Positions 34,620-45,353 of a stretch of DNA of 64,000 nucleotides are shown piece by piece. The notes below the pieces were generated by a model that made no database searches, was not told the origin of the DNA, and saw only the letters and a list, made by a program, of their open reading frames with translations. How positions within the stretch are numbered: position 1 is the stretch's first letter; the number at the start of each line of letters is the position of its first letter. The stretch is taken from positions 1,224,861 to 1,288,860 of the forward strand of contig NW_006499799.1 in the NCBI RefSeq assembly GCF_000471905.2. Reading direction: 5' to 3'. Origin of the DNA: Amborella trichopoda. Taxonomy: Eukaryota > Streptophyta > Magnoliopsida > Amborellales > Amborellaceae. Made by a program: the position numbers and the translations under genes.

Positions 34620-37354
34620 TGTTTGAACGTATTTTTCAGCAACTTGGTCCTTGGTAGGAAGAGGGTCAATAAAGCCTATAAAACAGTGGAAACTCCCGAT
34701 AGTCTCGAAATGGCCCCATAATTGGTCAAGATCTTCATTAGCACTTCAAAAGACAACCTGTCAAGTTTCATCACGATCAAACATCTCTATGTAAACACAA
34801 AGAAACAATTTCATCAAAATCAGTCTCTAGCACCCCTGAAATGGACCCTAAAACTAGAGCCATACTTTTGGTGCGTCAAACAGTTGTGGCACCATAACCA
34901 CAAGATCTGGCACAGTCGAAAACCTTCATGGGTCAAGTTTGGCTTAAGCAGGCACTCCAAGAAAACGTTATGGGTAAAATCTCGAGAAGGGGTAGGCTGC
35001 ACACTATTCCTGTGGCCTCACTCCATCAAAACACAATTAAAGGTGGTTGTTTTTATAATCATGAACACTCACTTTTCGAGCCTATAACTCACTTGTTCTA
35101 ACTTAGATTGCTCTCAAATTTGGTGAGTGCGTTTGTCTCATCAAGACGAGCAATTCGATATGTGGTACGCACCGTGACAAGCTTGAGCAAATAGAAAACG
35201 TAAATTAAAGTCCCTGATCCGTGAAGGAAGTTACAGAAAATTTAGCAGCAGCACACCTTGTTCGAGTAGCCAAATCACAACGCTCGCATACCCCATCGAC
35301 ACGAAACTAATTGCCTTATGTGCACGAGGTTTGAGGCTATCTTTAGGCCGAACCTTGTGTACGATGAACGGTTGGATTTCACACATAAAGGCACAAAATC
35401 TTCTGTAAAATCTGACCACTGGATTTCAAGATTCCAACAAAAACCTCAAGACAACAAAATCTTCATCTGGACACAACATCAAGCTTCGTTCATTGCAACG
35501 TGATCGTCACGGCATGCTCAATGCGATTCAATAAAGAAATCATGAAGAAACATCAAGGAACGAGCACACAATTGTTCCGAAGTTTTCAAGATTCATCCAA
35601 GATTCAAGTCTCGTGATCATGGTTCAAAAACATGATTCATCGCCATGTTGAGCTCTACAAGAAAACAATCGTCTTTTGATTAAATGGGCATGAGAACCCC
35701 CCGGGTAAGTCATGAAAAATCATGCAAGATCTCGGGCAGCAGCAAGGACTGTTCTGAAATTCCACACACTGATAGGTAGGGGTAAAACAATCTTTTTGCA
35801 CTCATTTTTAGAATTTTTTTAAATTCAATTAAAGAGTAATTACCTTCAATTAGGGTTACCTTTGGGTGTCCATCCATGTTTGGGCCCAATTCTATAGAAA
35901 CAAGCACTGCCTCATTATAAAAGGACGCTCGATTCATTCTTTGATGATTCAGTAGAAATTTCTATTCTTGCTTGAGCCTATGAGTACGTCTTGGAGAGAG
36001 TGAGAAGAGAGAAAAGAAAAGGGCCGGTACCCTTCATGCATGTAACTTTCTCTCCTCCTCTCTTCCTCTCTCCTTCCCTCTTTCTCTCTCCTTCCCTTTT
36101 ACCCATATTTTTCTCTCCTCCCCTTTTCTCATCTCTCTCTCCTTCTCATTGCAACTGGCGCAAGCCTAATGCCAATTGGTTCTCCTCTCTCTCTCCTCTC
36201 ATTCATCCTCAGCATCGGGTGGGGTTTTTCCTCTCTTTTTCTTCTTTCATCCTCAGCGTCGGGTGGGGTTTTCCCTCTCTCCTTCTTTTATCCCCAGCTC
36301 TAGGTGGGGTTTTCCCTCTCTTCTTCTTTCATCCCCAGCATCGGGTAGGGTTTTCTCTCTCCTCTCTTTCTAATAGTAGGTGACCCCCAGCACCAGTTGG
36401 ATTTCTCTCTCCTCTCTTGTTACAGCTGACGAAGCCTACCCTTGCTTCTCTCTCGTCGTAACCAGCGCAAACCTAGCGCTGGTTAGTTCTCTTCCTCTCC
36501 TCTCTTTTGACGGTTGGTGAAGCCTAGCACCGACTATCTTTTCTCTTTCTCCTCTTTCGAAACAGTCAGCAATGTCCAGTTCTGACTGCATCTTCCTTCC
36601 CTCTCTCTTTTATCCTCTTGTCTTTTCTCCTTTGCCCTCTGTCTATTCCCTTCTTTTCTTACTTCATTCTTTCCCCCACGACCACCACTCTGCTATTCTT
36701 TCATTTGACTAAGAGGGATTAGGTTAGCCTCTCATGGAAGTCTTGTCATCTAACCGTAATGTTATTGTGCCAGGATTGCTTGACCTGTTTTATTGCGACT
36801 ACAGACTAACAATCATGCTTAGCTAGTCGGTATTAGTAACGACCTGTAGTAGTAATCACATCAGCCGGACTTAGTATGAAGCTTGTTTTACTACCATGTC
36901 AGGCTGAATACTCGTCTGCTTGATCCTCTCGCTCTGTCAAACTCTTCACTCTCCTATCTTTCTTCCCTTCTTCTTTTTTTAATGCGCCTTCTTGTGTACA
37001 TTCATGAAAGAGGAAAAGGGGGAGGTTTTACCCACCCGTCTTACAACCTTCCCCATATATGTGTGTAATTGTAGAAAATAAGAAGAATACGAGCCAAGGG
37101 AGGTGATTCCGAACTAGTTTCATTACTAGGGGGCTTTCTTCAAGATCTAAGAGGCCGCCCACATGAGCCAGTCCGAGTAAGTTCCAAACCCACCTTTAAA
37201 ATTCCTCTCTGACCGGTTGGTAAGACCTGCCCCCGTTCTTGAATGAGATTCCCAAGAGAGCAATCTCATAAACATCTCAAGTCTTCCTTCAAAACTTGAG
37301 ACGCGTGCCGCCCGATCATACAGATCCAGAGGGCAAAATCAAGGCACCTAACCA
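34620..37354 (+). mobile_element. LTR G, 3' LTR of a Tat-like element (type 1)
   Basis: The LTR starts TGTTTGAACG at 34,620 and ends TAACCA at 37,354 (2,735 bp). The TATA box has decayed to TCTATAGAAA near 35,891, and AATAAA is not intact. The CT-rich hairpin leader is 35,985-36,710 and includes a perfect nine-pair stem, AACCAGCGC-AAACCTA-GCGCTGGTT (36,460-36,484). No PBS follows; minus-strand pol coding begins at 37,355, so this is a 3' LTR with its outer end intact, inserted in another element's RNase H. Confidence 0.87.
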
Positions 37355-39420
37355 ATGGGCTCTTTTGACAAGATTTGGATGGTTGCACCGAGCTTGGCGA
37401 GGGTATTTACCTTAAAATTCAACCTGCGGGGAACATGTCTGAGAGAAAACTCATCGAGCTACATCATTAGGGTTTTAGAAATGTCATGATAGGGCTTGAG
37501 GCTATCTTTCCTCACATCGTATAGCCCTTTGAGCTAATGGATTACTAGCTCAGAATCACCAAAGATAGCTAATCGTTCCAATTTTAGGTTTAAGGAAAGT
37601 TTGAGCCCTATTATGAGATCTTGATATTCGGCCTCATTATGTGAGTCAATCCTTCTAAGGGAGAAAGACAAGGGGATAACAGCATCTTTCGGGGTTGAGA
37701 ACACTACTCCCACTCCGTCTCATTCTGATTGGAAGGCCCCATCAAAATACATCTTTCAATCATCAGTTAGCTCGACACAAAACACCTTCTCATCAGGGAG
37801 ATCACTCGATAGGGAAGAGTCTGCCGGTAGGGGATGTGTTGCTATGAAATCAGCCAAAGCTTGGCCTTTGATGGCCTTCTGCAGTAAATACATGATGTTG
37901 AATTCCATCAGTAGTAGTGACCATTTTACCAAGCTCCTCGATAGGCAAGGATGCGTCATGAGGAACTTGACTGGATCAGCTTTTGCAATGAGCTAGACTT
38001 CATGACCAAGCAAGTAATGGCGGAGCTTCTAGACCGTAAAGATCAAAGCTAGACACATCTTCTCGATTGATGGGTAGTTCTTATCAGCTCCTTGCATTCT
38101 ACGACTGAGATAATATAGGGCAGTTTCTTTCCCTTCTTCATTGTTTTGTGCCAGGAGCGCACAAAGAGACTCATCAAGGGCGGTCACGTACAAAATGAGA
38201 GGCTTCCTTAGCACTGGTATGGAGAGTACCGGTGGGCTTAGCAGATACTATTTGATATCATTCAAGGTTGCTTGACGTGCCTCATCCCATATGAAAGGTG
38301 AATCTTTCTTTAACAGGTGTGTAAAGTGTTTACAACCTGAGAGATTAGAGATGAACCTTCGAATATCAGCAGGCTTTCCCTGAAAAGACCGGAGTTTCTG
38401 AAGGGTCGTCAGTGGTGGCATTTCTTGGATTGCTTTGATTTTGATAGGCTCAATCTCCAATCCTTTATACCTGACAATGAACGCTAGAAATTTTCTCGAA
38501 CGCACGTTGATGGTGCATTTCATGGGGTGTATTTTAAGCTGGTGCAGGCGGAGTCGCTTGAACACTCGCTCCAGGTCATGCATATGAACATCCTTTTCTT
38601 TTGATTTTACCACCAAGACATCTACATAACATTCCACCTCCTTATGCAGCTTATCTTTAAATATGGTAGTCATGGCTCATTGATAGGTAGCATCTGCATT
38701 CCTCAATCCAAACGGCATCATTGTGTAGCAGAAAACCCCTTTTCGGGTCAGGAAAGTTGTGGCCTCCTCATCCTTCGTTGCCATCCTTATCTTATTGTAC
38801 CCTGAATACCGGCCCATGAAGGAGAAGATTTGACAATGTGTTGTGGAATCAATAAGCATTTTTCTGAATGATAGTGGGAAGTCATCCTTTGTGTAAGCAG
38901 CATTCAAATCAGAAACTCAATGCAAACCCTGATTTGCTTGTTCTTCTTCTTAATTGGCACGACGTTTGCTAGCCATTTTGGGTACTTGACCTCTCGGATA
39001 AAGCCTGCTTCCCTGAGTCTACTCACTTCAGCATCGATATGCATTTCAAGATCCGGTCGAAACCTTCTTGATTTCTGCTTTACAGGCTTGAAGGATGAGT
39101 CAATACCAAGTCGATGTATTAAGACAGGGCATCTCATGATAGTGTCAGGCGAAGACATCTCAGTTTTCTTACAGGAAGGGGATGTAGTTTTCTTTTTCAT
39201 CCAGCGACATGTTAGCCGAAATGAATGTCAATCATCAGCAGTTGTCTGTCTGCCTTCTTCCCACACTTCATGGGCTTCTTGAACTTCTCCTTCATCGACG
39301 TTAGGCAACCCCAAGGGTTCTTCATCGACCTCGAATACCCCGAACTCCAAGTTTTTAGGTACCCATGCTTTTGACATCTCCACCTCAAATTGGGCTTTAC
39401 CGATGTAGAGCATGGTGGCT
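37355..39420 (-). pseudogene. pol: Tat-like pol fragment Y: RT, RNase H and archaeal-type RNase H
   Basis: Read leftwards, RT covers about 39,150-38,250, with LRLREAGFIREVKYPKWLA-like text, MPFGLRNADATYQ and CYVDVLVVKSK. The Ty3-type RNase H region follows (about 38,240-37,900), with a tether containing KGQALADFIATHPLP. A second RNase H (37,758-37,375) has MYFDGAFQSE, SHNEAEYQ and FGDSELVI, the archaeal type that marks the plant Tat lineage. Two of the three RT catalytic aspartates are gone: the expected MD(G/R)YSGYN is MGRYSGYN and YVDD is YVDV. At least six in-frame stops occur, mostly TAG or TGA where Gln, Arg or Trp is expected. Integrase is absent because LTR G abuts at 37,354. Confidence 0.9.
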
Positions 39421-40062
39421 ACTTCAAATACTTTCTTGCATGAGATGGGATCGATTTCAAGGAGAGGGAATGCATAAGGTTGAGAGAGTAGATTCTAAAG
39501 AACCTTGGTCAATTGGGGGAGAGTCGGGCTCAGAGAGTGTAATGGGGGAGTTATGTGATTCGATGATCATAAAGACAACAACCACACAATCCTTTGCTTT
39601 AGGATCACCATTTCGAAGTACTCCTAGATCTGCCATGGGCTTTATTGCAATGGAAGGTTGTGGGGTAGGCTTAGGTGGTTGAAAGATATTATGGGGTACC
39701 AGTTGACTTTACTGTACGGCCGAAATGGATTGGAGAGATTGTATGGATTGAGTAAGCAAAGGTTATGAAACCGGATTTGATGCCGACTTGCCAGGTTGTA
39801 CGGTCGAGTTCAATGTGGATTGGTTAGATTATTAAGAGTATGTGTTGGCAGCGTGGAGGTTGATGGAGGTCAAGGGTTTGAAGATGGTTTGGCAAATGGA
39901 ACCAATGGTGGTCCCAGGTATTTGAGGAGTGATGGTGGATTGGTTGGGGTATTTGGCTATGGGATGAGTGGCAAACCAAGATACTTCAAGAGTTTTAGCT
40001 TATGAGGTTTCTGCATGAGTGGCTGCAACTTCCTCCCAGACCTTCTGTCAATTTGGTCAGCC
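39421..40062 (-). pseudogene. pol: pol fragment Y, linker and proline-rich spacer
   Basis: The minus strand continues upstream of RT with KPMADLGVLRNGDPKAKD and a Pro/Asn/Ser-rich part that matches 50,650-50,990. No protease active site lies between spacer and RT, so protease has been deleted from this copy. The piece ends at the target duplication of LTR H and resumes at 42,570. Confidence 0.75.
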
Positions 40063-40067
40063 TCGAC
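40063..40067. repeat. Target site duplication, left copy (TCGAC)
   Basis: TCGAC directly precedes the TG start of LTR H and is repeated at 42,565-42,569. Removing H and one copy rejoins the host pol codon for codon, in step with 50,600-50,640. Confidence 0.88.
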
Positions 40068-41278
40068 TGTTGCACGTCATTTTTTTGTACTTCCATGAGT
40101 CCATGCGAATAAGGAGAGAGTCGGCAACAGTCTAGTCTCGCGAGATCACTAAACACCCGCAGACCAAGATTGTGTCGAAAATAAAGCTTCCATCCTAGTG
40201 ACCTGGGTTTGTTTCCCTCGCACCAAAGAAGGGCCCTTCATTGTAGCCATATGCTAGCGGCTGCGACAGTGGACCAGATCGCCATCATTGCGCTCAAAAC
40301 ATCGAGAAATTTGGGGTCAATTGGACCTCCCTAGCAGTGTCTACGCACATGCGGCCTCGTAACTCATGGGTTTTACCATAGCATGGTGCGGCTTCACCAA
40401 ACCAGTCTCGGAAATGGGGACTGTTACGATGTTTTCGGCAATAACTTCACCAACCCATCGCACCTTCCTACAAAACCAGTCAGAGCTCAAACGTTGACAT
40501 GTTTTAGATCACGTCAGTCCCGTCATTTTGACCTATGACATACACTGTGGCGTGACTGAGAACCCCTATTGCTCTGAAGTGGAATGTGGCTAGAGAAACC
40601 AAGGAAAAAGTAGAGTTCAACAAGCTCCGGATTCGGTGAAGCATAGTTCAATATCCAAGTCATGGATTGACACGAGGAGAAGTTAAATAGAACCACCTCG
40701 CAAAGAGCTACATTTTGGTACAACTCTTGCATTCAATCCGTGGTTCAATGAATGCAAGTCCTCAAGTCACCAAAGAAACAAATCCAACAGGTTGTCGGAA
40801 TCCCTTTTTTTCTGCAACCTTCCAAATTAGGCAAAGGCACAAATCTACACCAAATCAGCCTAAACTTGGCACAAAACTACTGCAGCAGCCTCATCTTTGA
40901 CTTGCAAGTAAAGCTAGGAGCCAAAACGATGCAGCTCATAGAAGCATTGGCAGACAAAGTTCACAAAAATGGTCGGACTTACACCCCGACGAGAAAGGCC
41001 ACCACAACACGATTGAAGGAAATCAAAATGCTCACAATTGAGAGAAGAATGAAGTTATGTAGTTGAAACAGTGAAACAGTTGCCACAAGTTGTAGGACTA
41101 GCTTCTAAAGTCTTCTCATGGATGAGCAACCTGCATGCAGGGACAGTCTCGTCATTTGGGTAAAAGATCAAAAGGACATTTTGGTCATTTAGGCTTAATT
41201 TTTGGATTTTTTTTTTTTATTTTCCTAATTTTAATTAAGCTTGAATTTTGAGTGTTCACCCCTATTTGGTGAATCCTC

Positions 41279-41286
41279 TATATAAG
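41279..41286 (+). promoter_or_regulatory. LTR H TATA box
   Basis: CCTCTATATAAGCAAAC lies about 50 bases upstream of the GGAGAGACTCGAC leader start, as in the other LTRs. Confidence 0.6.
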
Positions 41287-41564
41287 CAAACTTCAATCAC
41301 TTGTAGAAGGAACTTTTTTTTGGAGAGACTCGACAATCCCCTCTCTTCAAGTTCTATTACCCCTGAAGGTTGAGAAGAATCAAGGCTAGATTTTTCTTGT
41401 TAGCTTGTCTTTGTGAGTATCTAGACTCTATGGGAGGGGAGAGAGGGGGAGAGAGAAAACTTTGAGAGAGTGAGGATACCCCTGAGTGTGCGGTCTCACA
41501 GGTACCCTGATCACGTGGATCACCCCCACCTCACCTTAAATAACTCTCGCTCTCTCTCTCTCTC

Positions 41565-41992
41565 NNNNNNNNNNNNNNNNNNNNNNNNNNNNNNNNNNNN
41601 NNNNNNNNNNNNNNNNNNNNNNNNNNNNNNNNNNNNNNNNNNNNNNNNNNNNNNNNNNNNNNNNNNNNNNNNNNNNNNNNNNNNNNNNNNNNNNNNNNNN
41701 NNNNNNNNNNNNNNNNNNNNNNNNNNNNNNNNNNNNNNNNNNNNNNNNNNNNNNNNNNNNNNNNNNNNNNNNNNNNNNNNNNNNNNNNNNNNNNNNNNNN
41801 NNNNNNNNNNNNNNNNNNNNNNNNNNNNNNNNNNNNNNNNNNNNNNNNNNNNNNNNNNNNNNNNNNNNNNNNNNNNNNNNNNNNNNNNNNNNNNNNNNNN
41901 NNNNNNNNNNNNNNNNNNNNNNNNNNNNNNNNNNNNNNNNNNNNNNNNNNNNNNNNNNNNNNNNNNNNNNNNNNNNNNNNNNNNNNNNNNNN
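41565..41992. other. Assembly gap, 428 N
   Basis: Both sides of the gap show nearly the same 75-80 bases, from GAGTGTGCGGTC through to a CT microsatellite (41,486-41,564 and 41,995-42,104), so the gap may be partly artificial. Frames spanning it are meaningless. Confidence 0.98.
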
Positions 41993-42055
41993 TCGAGTGT
42001 GCGGTCGTCACAGGTACCTCGATCACGTCGGATCACCCCACCTCACCTTAACTAA

Positions 42056-42059
<4 letters not shown>

Positions 42060-42108
<49 letters not shown>

Positions 42109-42117
42109 CTCTACCTC
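42060..42117. repeat. (CT)n then (CA)n microsatellite
   Basis: More than twenty CT units are followed by about six CA units, directly right of the gap; CT units also occur left of it. It lies in the leader of LTR H. Confidence 0.9.
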
Positions 42118-42564
42118 CCCATTTGACTCCATCCATGCTGCAGACCACGCCTGCAAGCCTGGCCTCTACCCCCAGGTTTCCCCGTGCCCCCTCCCTCTGT
42201 GGTTAGCAACCCCCCTGAGAGGGTGACTAGGGAGGAGGGATATTTGGATCCCATCCTAATATCACAATGAAAGTTAGAGGAGAGAGATTGAGAACTTGAA
42301 GTGGGATCCCATCCAAACCATGCTGATAAACAGTCGGAGGGCATCGTAGTAACTTTAAGAGGGCCATCTGCCCAAGCGAGTCCCCGAACCATCAAAGCGG
42401 CGCAAGAGCGTTAGCGCTCCAGTTGCAAAAATATCTCTCACCATCGGCCTCCGATCCACAAACAGGAGGATCCTTGCGCCCTCAACACATCGAGCCTCTT
42501 TGATTGTTTGATAGGGGGTTTCTACCTTTGTCACCCAGAGGGAACTAGGACCCCACCGACATCA

Positions 42565-42569
42565 TCGAC
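42565..42569. repeat. Target site duplication, right copy (TCGAC)
   Basis: This is identical to 40,063-40,067 and directly follows the CA end of LTR H. Confidence 0.88.
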
Positions 42570-43163
42570 GACTCTTTTAAAGATCTGCACCATGTTACAT
42601 GCTTCATGAGAGTGGAAGTTTTGCGCTCTCCACTCTTTTAACCGATGCTCAAGATCAAGCTCAGGAGACCACTTAGATTTCTCAAGATTACGGTCCCTGT
42701 GTTGCTCGATATGCTCCTTGGTAATGGGAGGAGACTTCTTGTTGGCTCTAAGTGCTAAGGATTCAGTGATTGTCAAGAACCCAGCGGCTTGGGCCACTGT
42801 CGTTTTCACCTGTTTACGATGCCGCCTGCTAATGTTACAGCTTTTTATTCTTTGTCAAGAGCCTCAAAGTATGGGCATTCAAAAGCCAGACCTGCCAAAG
42901 ACGTGTTAGAAGAAGAAGAAGGGGTAGAAGGGTCAGGGATAGAAGAAGAAGAAGGGAGAGAGCCTTTAAGGTGATCACTCGAGTTGGACCGAACCAGGTA
43001 GCTTTTAACTTGGACATGCGCCAGGGATCTTTTAAGTCTTTACCCTACTTGGACCATTGCGGGGTGCTTTTAATGTCGTCACCCTTGTCAGACGTGTGCA
43101 GGGCATCATTAAGGTCTTTACTCTGCTCAGACCATTGACGGGTGCTTTTAATGTTGTTACCCT
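42570..43163 (-). pseudogene. pol: gag-pro spacer of pol fragment Y, upstream part
   Basis: The minus strand from 43,163 to 42,570 matches the open frame at 50,080-50,640. Shared features are the KSTRQW-like repeats, a Ser-rich stretch, KKTVAQAAGFLTITESLALRA against KKMAAQAVGFLSVADTLASRA, and HSHEACNMVQIF against HTHEACQMMQIL. It joins 40,062 across LTR H without loss of a codon. Its right end touches LTR E; the exact border is uncertain by about eight bases because the spacer's own repeat resembles the LTR start. Confidence 0.82.
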
Positions 43164-45322
43164 TGTTAGACAAATTTTTTTCCTTCACTTGTATCCCTGG
43201 TGTGAATAAAGAGAGAGAAGTTCGCGCCTTAGGTCCGCAGGTACCAAAATGCCTATGGACTATGGAAGCCCGAGGTCAATAAGCCCTGATCCAGAAGTGA
43301 AATTTTAACAGTCTCAAAATGGCTTAAGAAGGTTTAAGATTATGCTTAAGAGTTTCTTAAGAGCACATACCAAGTTGCGTCGCAATTTGATGAGATTTAG
43401 GCAGTGTAGTTGATATAACAGTTTCAAGAAATTCTACCTCTATCATGCTGAAAATGAACTCTGAACTATAAGACTCTTATCATAGCATAAAATGGTCTCC
43501 AGACCATTGTCAATAGATTCAGAACGTTCGAAAACCCCCTTGTATCAATTTTCGACGCATTTCGATGCTTTTAGAGCAAGTTATGGCTACATCGCCCAAA
43601 ATGGGTAGGTCGTACACTATTACGGTGCACTCTTGGTGAACCAATTTCCATTAATGGAAAATTTGCATCACAATTTCGTAGGTAAAATTTCCCTGGTCAT
43701 ATCTCCTTCATCCCTGATCGGATCAAGGTCAAATTTTGGGAGCATGTTCGACTCGTCGACCCGATCGATTTAATATGTGGCACGCATGATAACATGGAGC
43801 GACCTGAGAGTAATTGAAGAGAGAATTTTACTGGAAAACTTTCAAATGTAGCACGAAATTTCCAGCAACATGTCTCTTCGATCAAGCAGCCATATCATAA
43901 CACTCGCGCGTCGGATCGACCTTAAACCAAACCCATTACAAGCATAAGGTCAGAGGCTTCATCTGAGACGAACCTCGCACGTGATGGATGGTCATATTCG
44001 ACACATAATGAGTCCAAATTTGCTGCAATTCCGGCCACTGAAATCCAAACTCCAGTCAAAGTTTCCCAATTTGGAAAACCATTGTTCGGGCACCAAATCG
44101 AGCTGTTCGTTTTGCAAAACGATCGTGGCAACATGATCGACACGCTACAATGAAGAAATCGTCAATTAACACTGAGAAATGGGCTTAATATTAAATCTAA
44201 GATTGCATGTTTTTCCGTGTTTTTGCCACATCATGATCATGGCCCGAGAGTCCAATCCGTGGTTCGAAAAGGGTATCAAAACGATTGTCTACCAGAGCCA
44301 ATCAAGAAAATAATAATATTTTGACCAGATGAAGACCAGAAGGACCCTAAACGGATCCTGAAAGATCGAGAAGATTGCATGGCTATTGTAGGGACCTGTT
44401 TGGAATTGTATGGATTGTTGGTGCAGGGGAGAAATAGTTATTTTTCCCTTATTTTCTTAATTTTCTATTCATAAATTAGGTTAAGTTTTAATCATCCACC
44501 CATGTTTGGGCACCACTTCTATATAAAGAACGTACCATCTACATGTAAAGGGCCCTCCTTGTTATCAATAGAAAAATCCCTTTTGCTTGAAGTTTTAAGT
44601 CACATCTTGGAGAGAGAGAGAGAGAGAGGAGAGAGAAAATTTGGATGGGTTCCCTAAGGTAAATTTCTCTCTCCTCTCTCTACTTTCTCTCTCTTCTTTT
44701 CTCTCTTCCTCCTCTATTTTCTCTCTCTCTTCTTTCTCTCTTTTTCTTCCCTCTCTCTTTTTTCTCTCTCTTCTTTCTCTCTCTTTCTTCCCTCTCTCTT
44801 ATTTCTCTCTATTCTTTCTCTTTCTTCTTTCTCTATCTTTCCTCTCTCTCTCTTCCTCTCTCTTCATTTTATCTCTTCTTTCTCTCTATTCTCTCTTTTT
44901 CCCTCTCTCTTCTTTCTCCTTATTCTTTCTCTCTCTTTTACTCTTCTTTCTCATTCTTTTTTCTCTCTCTTCCCTCTTCACTGATGGCAGCAAGCCACCA
45001 TCTATTTCTTTCTCTCTCTTAACTCTTCACAAATGATAGCAAGCCACCGTCTGTATCCTTTCTCTCACTTCCCTCTTCCTAGATGGTAGCAAGCTATCCT
45101 TCTTCTTTTTCATCTCTCTTCCCTTTCTCTCTCCTCTCGTTCTCTCTTCTCTATTCTCTCTCTCTCTTCACAGGGGTAACGATGTGGGCCTAACCTTTTT
45201 TACGAGCCTCATTGTCATCCTTGTATTCTCTTTTCTTCTCTCTCCTCTCTTTCTTTTCTTCTCTCTCCTTTCACTTATGGCAGCCAAGCCATTATCTATG
45301 TTATTTTTCCCTCTCTTCTCTC

Positions 45323-45353
<31 letters not shown>

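Larger units (their letters stand above)
40068..42564 (+). mobile_element. LTR H, probable solo LTR nested in pol Y
   Basis: The insertion starts TGTTGCACGTC and ends CGACATCA, with a perfect 5-bp target duplication (TCGAC) and 2.5 kb between, including a 428-base gap. It has the same layout as the Tat-type LTRs here but a different sequence. A unique U3 is followed by a TATA box at 41,279-41,286 (TATATAAG) and a GA/CT-rich leader with microsatellite. I see no PBS, coding part or second LTR, which suggests a solo LTR formed by LTR-LTR recombination, though the gap hides part of it. The region 40,100-41,100 holds no recognisable gene. Confidence 0.75.

Noticed and set aside
40100..41100. Possible host gene in the region between pol Y and the gap.
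   Set aside because: The frames are short and without homologous partners, and the region lies inside LTR H as its U3, bounded by target duplications.
41470..42051. Reading frames of 166-193 codons across the N gap.
   Set aside because: They consist almost wholly of undetermined bases.
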